A stretch of 64,000 bases of DNA. It comes from Chryseobacterium piperi (GTDB taxonomy: Bacteria; Bacteroidota; Bacteroidia; Flavobacteriales; Weeksellaceae). The position numbers and the translations under genes are program-made. Shown here piece after piece: positions 1-8,507 of the stretch. The notes beneath the pieces were generated by a model. That model worked only from the letters and a program-made list of their open reading frames with translations. It was not told where the DNA came from and did not search any database. The stretch is from assembly GCF_002285635.2 (NCBI RefSeq), contig NZ_CP023049.2:3844001-3908000 (forward strand), read 5' to 3'. How positions within the stretch are numbered: position 1 is the first letter of the stretch; every line of letters begins with the position of its first letter.

Positions 1-263
1 TTAAGATATGATCCCTCCTTTACGACTCCTACTCTTAATTTAGGACCTTGCAAATCCCCTAAAATACTTACAGAGTATCCATGTTCCTTATTGAGTTCTC
101 TAATGATATCAATATTGGATCGAACTAAGTCATAATCTGCATGTGAAAAATTTATTCTAAAAACGTCAACACCTGCTTTCATAAGTCCTAACATGACTTC
201 TTTAGATGATGATGCAGGGCCAAGCGTTGCGATAATTTTTGTCTTCTTTAAATACTTATTCAT
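1..263 (-). CDS. pyk: Pyruvate kinase, N-terminal part (cut by window edge)
   Basis: Only the first 87 codons are inside the window. The product begins MNKYLKKTKIIATLGPASSS and continues with GVDVFRINFSHA and ILGDLQGPKLRVG, which are the conserved first strands and substrate/metal-binding segments of pyruvate kinase (phosphoenolpyruvate plus ADP to pyruvate plus ATP, cytoplasmic glycolysis). The start codon overlaps the last 8 bases of the upstream gene, so it is probably translationally coupled in the acpP-fabF-rnc operon. The family assignment is firm; the C-terminal domains cannot be judged. Confidence 0.95.
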   Translation of the reverse strand, partial: MNKYLKKTKIIATLGPASSSKEVMLGLMKAGVDVFRINFSHADYDLVRSNIDIIRELNKEHGYSVSILGDLQGPKLRVGVVKEGSYL

Positions 264-729
264 AATACTGGATAATTTGATAAAGTTCCTCATCAGAACT
301 TAGTGTATAATCTTGAATTGGAAAAACAAGATTTTCAGGGAGCAAAATTACGGAAAAATCAGGAAACTGTTCCGAACTATGCAGAATATATTCCACATCT
401 ACCTGATTATTTAATAAAAATTTAATGTTTTCTTCTTCTGAAAAGAGCTCAGTCTGTAATTTTTTTTGCTTACTTTCTGATGACCTGTTGGAAATGAACG
501 TAAAACAGGTTTTGGTAAATTTGTGATAAGCTTCAAATCTTGAGAAGTAATAATCGTAGTATAATCCATGGAAAACCAGGTCTTCTATTCTGGAAAACTT
601 AAGATCATTGTTTTGATTTACTTTGAAAAAAAACTCGTAATCGGGTATATTTTTTGCTAATCTTACCAGTCCTATGGCAATATCTTCAAATTCTATATCG
701 TCTAGATCATAAAGTTTTTGAATTTCCAA
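256..729 (-). CDS. IPExxxVDY family protein
   Basis: A 157-residue, acidic, tyrosine- and phenylalanine-rich soluble protein without signal peptide or membrane segment. It lies between rnc and pyk, a position where flavobacteria usually carry a small protein of the IPExxxVDY family; here the region around KNIPDYEFFFKVN resembles its N-terminal part. Its start lies within the end of rnc (23-base overlap) and its end overlaps pyk, so all three are co-translated. The function of the family is unknown. Assignment rests on context, size and composition rather than on a catalytic motif. Confidence 0.75.
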   Translation of the reverse strand: MEIQKLYDLDDIEFEDIAIGLVRLAKNIPDYEFFFKVNQNNDLKFSRIEDLVFHGLYYDYYFSRFEAYHKFTKTCFTFISNRSSESKQKKLQTELFSEEENIKFLLNNQVDVEYILHSSEQFPDFSVILLPENLVFPIQDYTLSSDEELYQIIQYYE

Positions 730-1468
730 GTATATTTTCTTTTTTGTTTAAAATATAAAATGCCCGTTGTGCAGCTTTTTCTTCCGCCTTCTTTTTCGAA
801 GTTTCAGTAGCGTTGGCAATCTTCTCATCTCCCAGCCATACATGGCAGCGAAATACGATCGCTTTATTAGCCTGAACCTCTTCGCAGGTTTCATACTTTA
901 TATGCAGCTTTTTCTTCTGGCTCCATTCAAGCAGAAGGCCTTTGTAGCTTACAATTTTATTTTCGAGTTTATTAATCTCAGAGGGCGTCAGTAGTCGTTC
1001 CAAAATGATCTTTTTACAAGTATCATATTGAAAGTCCAGATAAACAGCACCGATTAATGCCTCAAATAAGTTTCCGGAGATATTTTCGCCTAAAGCTACA
1101 GAATTTTGTTTGATTAAAAGATCAGTCAGCTTTAAATCTTCCCCTAATTTATTAAGATTTTTCCTATTAACAATCTTAGATTTCATTTGTGTTAAATATC
1201 CTTCATTAGCCCGAGGATAAGTCTGAAACAAATGACAAGAGATAATTGTACCCAAAACAGAATCTCCCAAAAATTCAAGCCTTTCGTAATTACTGTCTTG
1301 ATTTTTAGAAGAATTTTTCAAAGAAAAAGCTTCCCGGTAAAGAGCAACATTTTCTACCTCAGTACCTAATATCTTATTGAGTTCAGTGCTGAGAAAATAG
1401 TCTCTCTCCGTTAATTTTCTTTTTCTTTGTTTGAGAAGGAATTTAGAAAAGTATTTCTGTAACTCCAT
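707..1468 (-). CDS. rnc: Ribonuclease III
   Basis: A 253-residue double-strand-specific endoribonuclease that processes rRNA precursors and structured mRNAs. The RNase III signature ERLEFLGDSVLG, with the metal-binding glutamate and aspartate, is near residues 62-73, and a second conserved acidic patch (GNLFEALIGAVYLD) follows near 130-145. The C-terminal third, from SYKGLLLEWSQ to KKKAEEKAAQRAF, is a double-stranded-RNA-binding domain. It sits 9 bases downstream of fabF in the same direction and overlaps the next gene. The fabF-rnc order is widespread in bacteria. Confidence 0.96.
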   Translation of the reverse strand: MELQKYFSKFLLKQRKRKLTERDYFLSTELNKILGTEVENVALYREAFSLKNSSKNQDSNYERLEFLGDSVLGTIISCHLFQTYPRANEGYLTQMKSKIVNRKNLNKLGEDLKLTDLLIKQNSVALGENISGNLFEALIGAVYLDFQYDTCKKIILERLLTPSEINKLENKIVSYKGLLLEWSQKKKLHIKYETCEEVQANKAIVFRCHVWLGDEKIANATETSKKKAEEKAAQRAFYILNKKENILGNSKTL

Positions 1469-1477
1469 TCAGTAAAT

Positions 1478-2722
1478 TTAGATTTTCATAAACAGAACGC
1501 AGGCATTATGCCCACCAAATCCAAAAGTATTGCTCATGGCTACTTTTACATCTTTTTTCACAGCTTCATTAAATGTAAAATTAAGTCTGCTGTCAATATT
1601 TTCATCATCAGTAAAATGATTGATGGTAGGAGGAACTGTACCATGAATAATAGTTCCCAACGCAGCAATCGCCTCAATAACTCCGGCAACACCCAGAAGG
1701 TGACCCGTCATTGATTTGGTAGAATTAATCTGAATGTCGTAAGCGTGCTCTCCTAATAATTTAGAAATTGCATTAGATTCTGCAATGTCTCCTAATGGAG
1801 TAGATGTACCATGCATGTTGATATGATCTACTTCATCAGCAGTTAACCCTGCGTCTTCCAAACAGTTTTTCATTACTAAATAAGCGCCTAAACCTTCAGG
1901 ATGAGGTGCTGTCATATGATGTGCATCTGCACTTAGACCGCCTCCTTTCAATTCTGCGTAAATTGTTGCGCCACGTTTTACCGCGTGCTCATATTCTTCA
2001 AGAATAATGGTTCCTGCACCTTCACCTAATACAAAGCCATCTCTGTCTTTATCAAAAGGTCTTGAAGCTGTTTTAGGATCATCATTTCTTGTAGAAAGTG
2101 CCATCATAGCATTAAACCCTCCAACACCACTTGCTGTAACAGCTGCTTCAGATCCTCCACATACGATAACGTCTGCTTTCCCCAATTGGATCAGCATTTT
2201 AGAATCGATGAGTGCATTTGCAGAAGAAGCGCAGGCAGATACAGTAGTATAATTGGGACCATGGAAACCATACTCAATAGAGATGTGTCCAGGGGTAATA
2301 TCCGCAATCATTTTAGGAATAAAGAATGGATTGAATCTTGGAATATCAGTATTAGCCCATCCTAAAACTTCTGTTTCAAAAGTTTCTAAACCTCCGATTC
2401 CGGAACCCCAGATTACGCCGACTCTGTTTTTATCCACATTGTCTTCGATAATTCTGGAATGCGCTACTGCTTCTCTGGCAGCAACAAGCCCTAACTGGGT
2501 ATTTCGGTCCATTTTTTTAGCTTCTTTCTTATCAAAATGCTGTAATGGATCAAAACCCTTGACTTCGCAAGCGAACTTGGTTTTGAAGTTTGTGGCATCA
2601 AAAAGAGTAATCGGAGCTGCACCGCTCTCACCTTTAACAAGATTTTCCCAGTAATCTTTCGCATTATTTCCAATCGGTGTTATTGCGCCAAAACCGGTTA
2701 CAACTACTCTTTTTAATTCCAT
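1478..2722 (-). CDS. fabF: Beta-ketoacyl-ACP synthase II
   Basis: A 414-residue condensing enzyme of type II fatty acid synthesis. It elongates acyl-ACP with malonyl-ACP in the cytoplasm. The Cys-His-His triad is complete: Cys164 in VSACASSANA, His304 in NMHGTSTPLGD and His341 in MTGHLLGVAG. Length is normal for FabF. It follows acpP, which encodes its carrier protein, by 33 bases, so enzyme and substrate carrier are co-expressed from the promoter upstream of acpP. Confidence 0.97.
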   Translation of the reverse strand: MELKRVVVTGFGAITPIGNNAKDYWENLVKGESGAAPITLFDATNFKTKFACEVKGFDPLQHFDKKEAKKMDRNTQLGLVAAREAVAHSRIIEDNVDKNRVGVIWGSGIGGLETFETEVLGWANTDIPRFNPFFIPKMIADITPGHISIEYGFHGPNYTTVSACASSANALIDSKMLIQLGKADVIVCGGSEAAVTASGVGGFNAMMALSTRNDDPKTASRPFDKDRDGFVLGEGAGTIILEEYEHAVKRGATIYAELKGGGLSADAHHMTAPHPEGLGAYLVMKNCLEDAGLTADEVDHINMHGTSTPLGDIAESNAISKLLGEHAYDIQINSTKSMTGHLLGVAGVIEAIAALGTIIHGTVPPTINHFTDDENIDSRLNFTFNEAVKKDVKVAMSNTFGFGGHNACVLFMKI

Positions 2723-2755
2723 AAACTTTTTAAATTTTCCTTTTGTTGAAGAATA

Positions 2756-2995
2756 TTATTTATTTACTACTTCTTCGATATAAGCGATAGCGTGACCTAC
2801 AGTAGTAATTTTTTCAGCTTGATCATCAGGGATTTGAATATTAAATTCTTTTTCAAACTCCATGATTAATTCAACTGTATCTAATGAATCAGCTCCTAAA
2901 TCGTTAGTGAAGCTAGCTTCAGGAGTCACCTCTGTTTCTTCAACGTCAAGCTTATCAGCGATGATAGCTTTTACTCTTGATGCAATGTCTGACAT
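2756..2995 (-). CDS. acpP: Acyl carrier protein
   Basis: A 79-residue acidic carrier protein for fatty acid synthesis. The phosphopantetheine attachment serine is Ser37 in the motif [15 protein letters not shown]. It is the first gene of the leftward operon acpP-fabF-rnc-(IPExxxVDY)-pyk and has a good flavobacterial -7 element upstream. Confidence 0.98.
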   Translation of the reverse strand: MSDIASRVKAIIADKLDVEETEVTPEASFTNDLGADSLDTVELIMEFEKEFNIQIPDDQAEKITTVGHAIAYIEEVVNK

Positions 2996-3026
2996 AGTAA
3001 ATTATTTTTTTAATTGTTAGATGGTG

Positions 3027-3034
3027 CAAATATA
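3027..3034 (-). promoter_or_regulatory. -7 element of the acpP operon promoter
   Basis: On the minus strand this reads TATATTTG, an exact match to the Bacteroidota -7 consensus TANNTTTG. It is 32 bases before the acpP start. The -33 region has only a weak TTT-rich match about 20 bases further upstream. It would drive acpP-fabF-rnc and possibly pyk. Confidence 0.7.
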
Positions 3035-3345
3035 TAAAATTCTTTACGATAAAACATTTTTTTAGTCTTTTTTGTGGGTAGACTATCCGTATTTTATTGT
3101 CAGAAGTTTTAGTCTTTTAGTTTTCAGGTATTTATATTTTATATCTGCAGTGGCAGATGAAATTAATCATAAACGAAGAGAATGATTTTATGACTTAATT
3201 GGACATTAAAGACCGGATTCTGTTTTGCAAGTCGATAATTTCAACCTGTTCATGGTGAGCAGTCACTGTTATTTTGATAGAATTAGGTTGTTCTTCTCAA
3301 TTTTGAGAAAAAAATATTTGAGATAAACGATATGATGATCTCTAA
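3035..3345. other. Intergenic stretch between acpP and the ATPase gene
   Basis: No credible gene here. It holds the upstream part of the acpP promoter and a short inverted repeat TTCTCAA/TTGAGAA near 3295-3310. The A/T run lies on the wrong side for this to be a terminator of the leftward ATPase gene. Confidence 0.5.
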
Positions 3346-4071
3346 TTAGTACTCATCATCATTGAATAAATGACGGAAATAAAGTTCTGGAGAATTGAGA
3401 AAGTTTTTAGTTACCTGATAATGTTCGGTATCCTGGTAATCAATGGGTGTCATATTATTATCAAGAGAGTAAATTGTTGCATTTGGATAACTTAATAAAA
3501 TAGGTGAATGAGTAGATATAATAAACTGCGCCTTACCTGTTTTTTCCAGTGAGTGGATGATTGATAATAGGGATAACTGGCGTTGTGGAGACAGTGCTGA
3601 TTCCGGCTCATCCAGAAGATAAATGCCTTTTTCGAAATGGTTGTGAAACAGGGCAAGGAATGCCTCACCATGAGATTGTTGATGCAGTGATTTTCCTCCG
3701 TAAGCGTCCAGAATTCTCATGTCGGTGGTGGCGACCTCATCAATATATGTGGCAAAATTGAAAAAACTTTCAGCTCTCATAAAAAAGCCTTCATTGATTT
3801 TTGTTTTCCAAGAAAGGGTAAGGTAGTCTGATAATGCGGACTCAGTCTTATGGAAATCATAATTATGGTTCCGGTTTCCGCCTGATAAATTGAATTCACA
3901 TTTGTCAGCAATACTTTCCATTAAAGTAGACTTTCCAGTACCATTTTCACCCACGAAGAATGTTACATTGCTTCTTAAAATAAGATCCAGTCCATTTTTA
4001 AAGACCGGAAGATTAAATGGAAAATCTTCTGGATGATCTTCTTTTAGATAAATTCTTGATAAATACGTCAT
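3346..4071 (-). CDS. AAA/ABC-type ATPase, COG3910-like
   Basis: A 241-residue soluble P-loop ATPase. Walker A is GENGTGKST (41-49), an ABC-signature-like SHGEAFL is at 133-139 and Walker B is YLLDEPESAL (151-160), followed by the H-loop-like ISTHSPIL. There are no membrane segments and no transporter partner nearby. This layout matches the stand-alone predicted ATPases related to SMC/RecF heads, whose role is mostly unknown. It is divergent from the AraC-type gene; the minus strand has a -7-like TATTTTTG at 4104-4111. Confidence 0.8.
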   Translation of the reverse strand: MTYLSRIYLKEDHPEDFPFNLPVFKNGLDLILRSNVTFFVGENGTGKSTLMESIADKCEFNLSGGNRNHNYDFHKTESALSDYLTLSWKTKINEGFFMRAESFFNFATYIDEVATTDMRILDAYGGKSLHQQSHGEAFLALFHNHFEKGIYLLDEPESALSPQRQLSLLSIIHSLEKTGKAQFIISTHSPILLSYPNATIYSLDNNMTPIDYQDTEHYQVTKNFLNSPELYFRHLFNDDEY

Positions 4072-4103
4072 CTCTGATCAATGATTACTCCGCATATAGA
4101 TAG

Positions 4104-4137
4104 CAAAAATATGCCAAATATTAAATATGTAACTTTG
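4104..4137. promoter_or_regulatory. Divergent -7 elements
   Basis: The minus strand carries TATTTTTG (4104-4111) before the ATPase gene and the plus strand carries TAACTTTG (4130-4137) before the AraC gene. Both match TANNTTTG. Neither has a convincing TTTG at -33, so these are probable rather than certain. Confidence 0.4.
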
Positions 4138-4143
4138 AGTATA

Positions 4144-4704
4144 ATGAAATTGTATATAAAATACATGGTGAGTCTACGTTGTAAGCTTGCGGTTAACCAA
4201 GAGCTTAATGACTTAGGACTTAAGCATGCTGTTGTAGAACTTGGGACAGTGGAGCTTTTGGAAGAGATAACGGAAACACAGCGGGATATTTTAAGGCAGA
4301 GATTAAAAAAGCTTGGGCTAGAGCTATTGGATGATAGAAAAGCCATTCTCATAGAGAAAATTAAAAATGCCATTACGGAGATGATTCATTATTCAGAAGA
4401 GTTACCAAAAGAAAACTATTCTGATTATCTGAGTGACAAACTGGGGTATGATTATACCTATCTTTCCAATACATTTTCCGAGGTGAAGGGAATCACGATC
4501 CAGCAATTCATTATACTTAATAAAATTGAAAGGGTTAAAGAGCTTATTTTATACGATGAGCTCAACCTGACAGAAATTTCCTATAAGCTCAATTACAGTA
4601 GTGTCGCGCATTTATCCAAACAATTTAAAAAGGTGACAGGACTTCCTCCTTCTTACTATAAGCAGTTACAAAAAAACAGAAGCAATAATTTAGAAGACCT
4701 GTGA
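4144..4704 (+). CDS. Small AraC-type regulator with HMA-like N-terminal domain
   Basis: About 186 residues from the ATG at 4144; an ATG at 4165 is a possible alternative. The C-terminal half is an AraC/XylS double helix-turn-helix: YLSDKLGYDYTYLSNTF, then LTEISYKLNYSSVAHLSKQFK and GLPPSYYKQ. The N-terminal 75 residues look like a compact beta-alpha-beta fold with one cysteine (SLRCKLAVNQEL) where heavy-metal-associated domains carry CxxC. I recall this architecture from other flavobacteria, but its ligand is unknown. It is divergent from the ATPase. Confidence 0.8.
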   Translation: MKLYIKYMVSLRCKLAVNQELNDLGLKHAVVELGTVELLEEITETQRDILRQRLKKLGLELLDDRKAILIEKIKNAITEMIHYSEELPKENYSDYLSDKLGYDYTYLSNTFSEVKGITIQQFIILNKIERVKELILYDELNLTEISYKLNYSSVAHLSKQFKKVTGLPPSYYKQLQKNRSNNLEDL

Positions 4705-4950
4705 TTTGTACAAGTATTTCAATTACATATATAATTTTCTTTCATTGTTTAATTTGATCTTTGTATAGAAGTAACTCTATTGAATTGTTATCTGCCACAG
4801 AAATACATCTTTGCGGATACAATATCCTGTAAAAGGTTTCAATACCTGTAAAATTATTAATGCACAATATTATGATATAGGAGTAGTTGGATAAAAGTGA
4901 AAGCTTTTGTCCAATTTATACTGTGTGAAAGATCTTTTATTGATAAACAT

Positions 4951-5196
4951 ATGGAAGCAAAGAAAAGCTATTTAACAAAAGAGATTCTAAGGATTACTTT
5001 AGAAATTCAAACCCAATTTCCAGAGCTGTACGTGCTTCTCAGTGAAACGCCGTTGATTCCTTCAAAACATCAGGAAGAAATCAACCTGAATGACTTAAGG
5101 CAATATCTTTTTTCAATTATCAAACAAAAGAAGGATTTTGAAAAAGGAATAAAACAGTTTAAAATGAGCAGATATGAAAACGATTCAATTATATAA
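4951..5196 (+). CDS. Hypothetical protein, 81 residues
   Basis: Not recognised. It is a charged, probably helical soluble protein (MEAKKSYLTKEILRITLEI...). A GTG 54 bases upstream is in frame, but the ATG at 4951 is preferred because it is preceded by an A/T-rich start context and the upstream residues look unrelated. Its last 23 bases overlap the next gene, so the pair is probably translationally coupled. Confidence 0.55.
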   Translation: MEAKKSYLTKEILRITLEIQTQFPELYVLLSETPLIPSKHQEEINLNDLRQYLFSIIKQKKDFEKGIKQFKMSRYENDSII

Positions 5197-5443
5197 ATTT
5201 AAAGATTCGGTCACTAAGAAAATACCTTTATTTAAAGAGGATTCCAGTCTGAATACACTCAATGATCTGATGTATACTGATTTGATGGATGTAGAAATTG
5301 TCACAGAATATATTATCGATATTGGCGATGACTTTGTATTTGAAGATCTTCAAAATTCAGAATTATTGATAGTATGTACTTTGGCGCGGGAGACTATTGA
5401 GCATTATTTTGTGACCGCTATTAGTGATTATGATTTGATCTAA
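5174..5443 (+). CDS. Hypothetical protein, 89 residues
   Basis: Not recognised. Acidic (many Asp/Glu), soluble, with the sequence MKTIQLYKFKDSVTKKIPLF at the start. It begins inside the end of the preceding small gene and is followed by a hairpin terminator, so the two form a short operon. No motif suggests a function. Confidence 0.55.
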   Translation: MKTIQLYKFKDSVTKKIPLFKEDSSLNTLNDLMYTDLMDVEIVTEYIIDIGDDFVFEDLQNSELLIVCTLARETIEHYFVTAISDYDLI

Positions 5444-5491
5444 AGACTAAAGAAGCATAATAAAAAAACATAAGATGATTTTAAACCAATG

Positions 5492-5525
5492 AAGCAGTTG
5501 TATTAATAATACAGGCTGCTTTATT
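5492..5525 (+). terminator. Hairpin after the two small genes
   Basis: AAGCAG-TGTATTA pairs with TAATACA-CTGCTT across a tiny loop, followed by TTATT. It closes the 4951-5443 operon. Confidence 0.55.
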
Positions 5526-5597
5526 ATTGCACCTATAGGGATGTTTATTAATACTTTATAAAATAAGTTGTAAGCATTCATAATTTAAAAATATAAA

Positions 5598-6560
5598 ATG
5601 AGAAATGTTTACATGAGCGAAAGCAATGAACATCATGGTATGGATAGTTCAGCAAAACCAATTCGTATCGCGTACCTGATTCTGGTACACCGCTTACCTG
5701 AACAATTCAAAAGACTTTTTAAAGCCATCTATGAACCTACCAATTTTTATCTGATCCACATTGATAAAAAAGCGAATCAGGAGATCGGGAAAGACGTCAG
5801 AGATTTCCTGAAAAAATATCCGAATATCCACATTCTTAAAAGTGAAAAAGTAGTATGGGGTGGATACAGCATGGTTCAGGCTGAACTTGACGGAATGAAC
5901 TATCTTCTTAGTATGAATGATGAATGGGATTACTTTATCAACCTGAGTGGTCAGGACTATCCTTTGAAATCACAAAAAATTATCAAAGAATTCTTATCGG
6001 CGAATAATGGAAAAAGTTATCTGAAAGTAGCAGACCAGAAAGAGATCAGGCCAGAAACCATGAATCGTATAGAAAACTATTTTGAAGAACTTGAAGATAG
6101 TATATCGGAAAAAACTCACAAAAGAGATTTTATGGAGGGAGTGATCCCTTATATTGGTGGGCAATGGATGATTTTAACCCGAAATTGTTGCGAATTCATA
6201 TGTAATAGTATAGAAGTGAAGAAGTATGAAGACTACTACTTGAATACTTTGATTGCAGATGAATCTTTTTTTCAGACTGTCTTAATGAATACTTCTTTTG
6301 ATGGCATTTTAGTGGATGATGATAAGAGGGCTATTATCTGGATTCCGGATGGAGACATTAAACTCCGTCCGAAAACATTTATCAGGACAGATTTTGATTT
6401 TCTGCAAACAGGAAGTCACCTTTTTGCAAGAAAATTCGATGATAACGTTGATGACCAGATTATTAATAGTATCGCAATTCAATACAACGAACCTTTTAAA
6501 GCGTTGGCGAAAGTAATCGATATAAAGACTGTCAGCAAAAGCTATGATCGTCTGAATTAA
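5598..6560 (+). CDS. Beta-1,6-N-acetylglucosaminyltransferase-like protein (GT14, Core-2/I-branching)
   Basis: A 320-residue glycosyltransferase of the Core-2/I-branching enzyme family. Family features: IAYLILVHRLPEQFKRLF near the N-terminus, FYLIHIDKKA, SEKVVWGGYSMVQAEL, NLSGQDYPLKS and GGQWMILTR. No signal peptide, so it probably acts at the cytoplasmic face on a surface glycan precursor; the true acceptor is unknown. It stands alone between terminators. An ATG five codons downstream is an equally possible start. Confidence 0.85.
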   Translation: MRNVYMSESNEHHGMDSSAKPIRIAYLILVHRLPEQFKRLFKAIYEPTNFYLIHIDKKANQEIGKDVRDFLKKYPNIHILKSEKVVWGGYSMVQAELDGMNYLLSMNDEWDYFINLSGQDYPLKSQKIIKEFLSANNGKSYLKVADQKEIRPETMNRIENYFEELEDSISEKTHKRDFMEGVIPYIGGQWMILTRNCCEFICNSIEVKKYEDYYLNTLIADESFFQTVLMNTSFDGILVDDDKRAIIWIPDGDIKLRPKTFIRTDFDFLQTGSHLFARKFDDNVDDQIINSIAIQYNEPFKALAKVIDIKTVSKSYDRLN

Positions 6561-6580
6561 AACTATTGTAGATTTAATGA

Positions 6581-6616
6581 AAAGCAGGTATGTATTATTT
6601 ACATACCTGCTTTTTT
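6581..6616. terminator. Bidirectional terminator
   Basis: A 14-bp perfect stem, AAAGCAGGTATGTA with TACATACCTGCTTT, flanked by T and A runs. It separates the rightward glycosyltransferase from the leftward sigma factor gene. Confidence 0.85.
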
Positions 6617-6635
6617 AGTATAGTACCATTGATAA

Positions 6636-7265
6636 TTAATAGGTGTTCATGTGATTCATCATTTCCATAAGGGCTAAAAGGGAAACTAATTTTTTAGATG
6701 ATTTGTATTTTGGAGAAAGCTGATCCCTGATTTCATTTAAAGCTTTGCTGAGATTATTGCTTACAGTTTTGTTGCTTAAATGAAGTGCTTCAGCAGTTTC
6801 ATCTACTGACATGTTTTTACGGATCCGTAGATCATAGACTTTTTGTTCGGTTGGAGAAAGTCTGGATATCACCTCATCTATCATTGTAAAAAGCTCATTA
6901 ATATCTGTATCTTCCAATATTTCTGCATACTCAGCATCACTTATTTCAAATAAAGAATCTTCAGACTCATCTATGTGGATGGATTGTGCCTTTTTGATGC
7001 TGTTATAATAGTCAAGGATGCGGTAGTGTATAAAACGAAACAGGTATCCTTTGGCGCTTTCTATTTCATCCGTCTGTACAAATTCAGGATTTTCCAACAC
7101 TCTTATCCAAAGGTTTTGAAGCAGCTCCTCTGTAGCTTCTTTATCTCTCGTACGGGCAAAAATCATTGTATAGAAACTATCCCAATATCGCTCATATAAC
7201 ATGGTAAAAGCAGGTCGGTCACCTGATTTTATTTTTTTTAATAGAGTATAGTCTGTTGGTTTCAT
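6636..7265 (-). CDS. ECF RNA polymerase sigma factor, FecI-like
   Basis: 209 residues. Region 2 spans about residues 15-95 (AFTMLYERYWDSFYTMIF, EELLQNLWIRVLEN, GYLFRFIHYRILDYY) and region 4 about 130-185 (LSPTEQKVYDLRIRKNMSVDETAEALHLSNKTVSNNLSKAL, written here in family order). A 25-residue C-terminal tail follows. It is divergent from a FecR-type anti-sigma gene and a TonB receptor with an STN domain, so it most likely answers to a surface signal passed through them. Divergent orientation is less usual than fecI-fecR in one operon. Confidence 0.9.
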   Translation of the reverse strand: MKPTDYTLLKKIKSGDRPAFTMLYERYWDSFYTMIFARTRDKEATEELLQNLWIRVLENPEFVQTDEIESAKGYLFRFIHYRILDYYNSIKKAQSIHIDESEDSLFEISDAEYAEILEDTDINELFTMIDEVISRLSPTEQKVYDLRIRKNMSVDETAEALHLSNKTVSNNLSKALNEIRDQLSPKYKSSKKLVSLLALMEMMNHMNTY

Positions 7266-7276
7266 AATGTTTGATA

Positions 7277-7284
7277 CAAAATTA
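7277..7284 (-). promoter_or_regulatory. -7 element of the sigma factor gene
   Basis: Minus-strand TAATTTTG matches TANNTTTG, 11 bases before the start codon. No clear -33 TTTG is seen, so the 5' leader would be very short. Confidence 0.45.
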
Positions 7285-7538
7285 CCTAAACTAATATTAA
7301 TGTTTTATGAATTATCCCACCTCCAAGATTAAATAATTCTGAAAATATTACTAAGTATTTAGGTTTTATATGTGGATATGTGTATAAATCATATGTTTTG
7401 TATTAAAAAAATGATAGTGATGTTAACCGGATATTAAATGCCTTAAGGGAAGTTTTCCTTTTTCACAGTATTATAAGTGAGGATGTTGATGAAAGTAATA
7501 TCAACAAGAAACTAATACAATAACATTATACTTATCAA

Positions 7539-8483
7539 GTGAAGAAATTGAAATACAGCAAGACAGAGGCGTTTGTTTTTAAATTATGGAGCAGGGAAGT
7601 GTCAGGAGATAAAATCTCAGAGAAAGAATTAAGACTATTGGAATTATGGGAACGTGAGGTAATCAAAAGCCTGGACAAAGAAGATATTCAGAAGTCTAAA
7701 ATAAAAGTACTCTCAGATCTTGAACCTTATTTTGTACATCCGATAAACAGTCAGGTTTATTTCAGGAAAAATAGGTATAGCGTTGCCGCTGTATTACTTC
7801 TCTTATTTTCTTTGGGCGGATTCTTTACGTATTTCTTTTTCTATAAACCTGATGTATATGTTGCTGAAAATATCAACCGTACTGTGAAACTAAAAGACGG
7901 ATCGTTGGTAATGCTTTTGCCAGGTGCAAAACTTACGGTTGAAAAAAGTTTTCCGGCCGAAACGAGAATCGTGGACTTACAGGGAGACGCTGTATTTAAA
8001 GTGGCAAAATCAAAAGTCCATCCATTCATTGTAAAAGCTGATGGCTTTAGTACCAGAGTAATGGGGACTGTGTTTAAGGTAATGCAGAGAGGGACACGTA
8101 AAACAGTAGAGCTTTATGAAGGAAAAGTGGCGGTTTCGTCACCCGGTACTTCTGTCGCTTACCTTACTCCCAACCAACGATGGACGAACTTTGGGATAGC
8201 ACATACTGCTGCGGTAGTTATAGGTAAGAAAGATAAGCGGTCTGGGAAAAAGTTGTTTGTACTGATGACCCTGACCTTTAATGATGTACCCTTCAAAAAT
8301 ATAATGGATATCCTCTATAAAAATTACGGAATAAGTATCAAATATCCTCCGGAAGTAGCAGATAAAAAAGTTACGGCCGACCTTACAGGGAGCAGTTGGG
8401 ATGAAAATGTAGAAGCGTTGGCATTTATCACGGGACTTGAAGTGCAAAAGGAGAATAATACCACTTACATATTAAAAAAGTAG
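7539..8483 (+). CDS. FecR-type anti-sigma factor
   Basis: 314 residues. The cytoplasmic N-terminus (1-79) would hold the sigma factor, one membrane segment lies at about 81-102 (VAAVLLLLFSLGGFFTYFFF), the periplasmic FecR domain follows (RTVKLKDGSLVMLLPGAKL to KTVELYEGKVAVS) and a DUF4974-like domain ends the protein (LTFNDVPFKNIMDILYKNYG). It should relay the state of the TonB receptor encoded 18 bases downstream to the sigma factor encoded divergently. The first start (a GTG) is used. Confidence 0.92.
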   Translation: MKKLKYSKTEAFVFKLWSREVSGDKISEKELRLLELWEREVIKSLDKEDIQKSKIKVLSDLEPYFVHPINSQVYFRKNRYSVAAVLLLLFSLGGFFTYFFFYKPDVYVAENINRTVKLKDGSLVMLLPGAKLTVEKSFPAETRIVDLQGDAVFKVAKSKVHPFIVKADGFSTRVMGTVFKVMQRGTRKTVELYEGKVAVSSPGTSVAYLTPNQRWTNFGIAHTAAVVIGKKDKRSGKKLFVLMTLTFNDVPFKNIMDILYKNYGISIKYPPEVADKKVTADLTGSSWDENVEALAFITGLEVQKENNTTYILKK

Positions 8484-8507
8484 CAGTATAGCAGTTATGT
8501 AGTGTTT

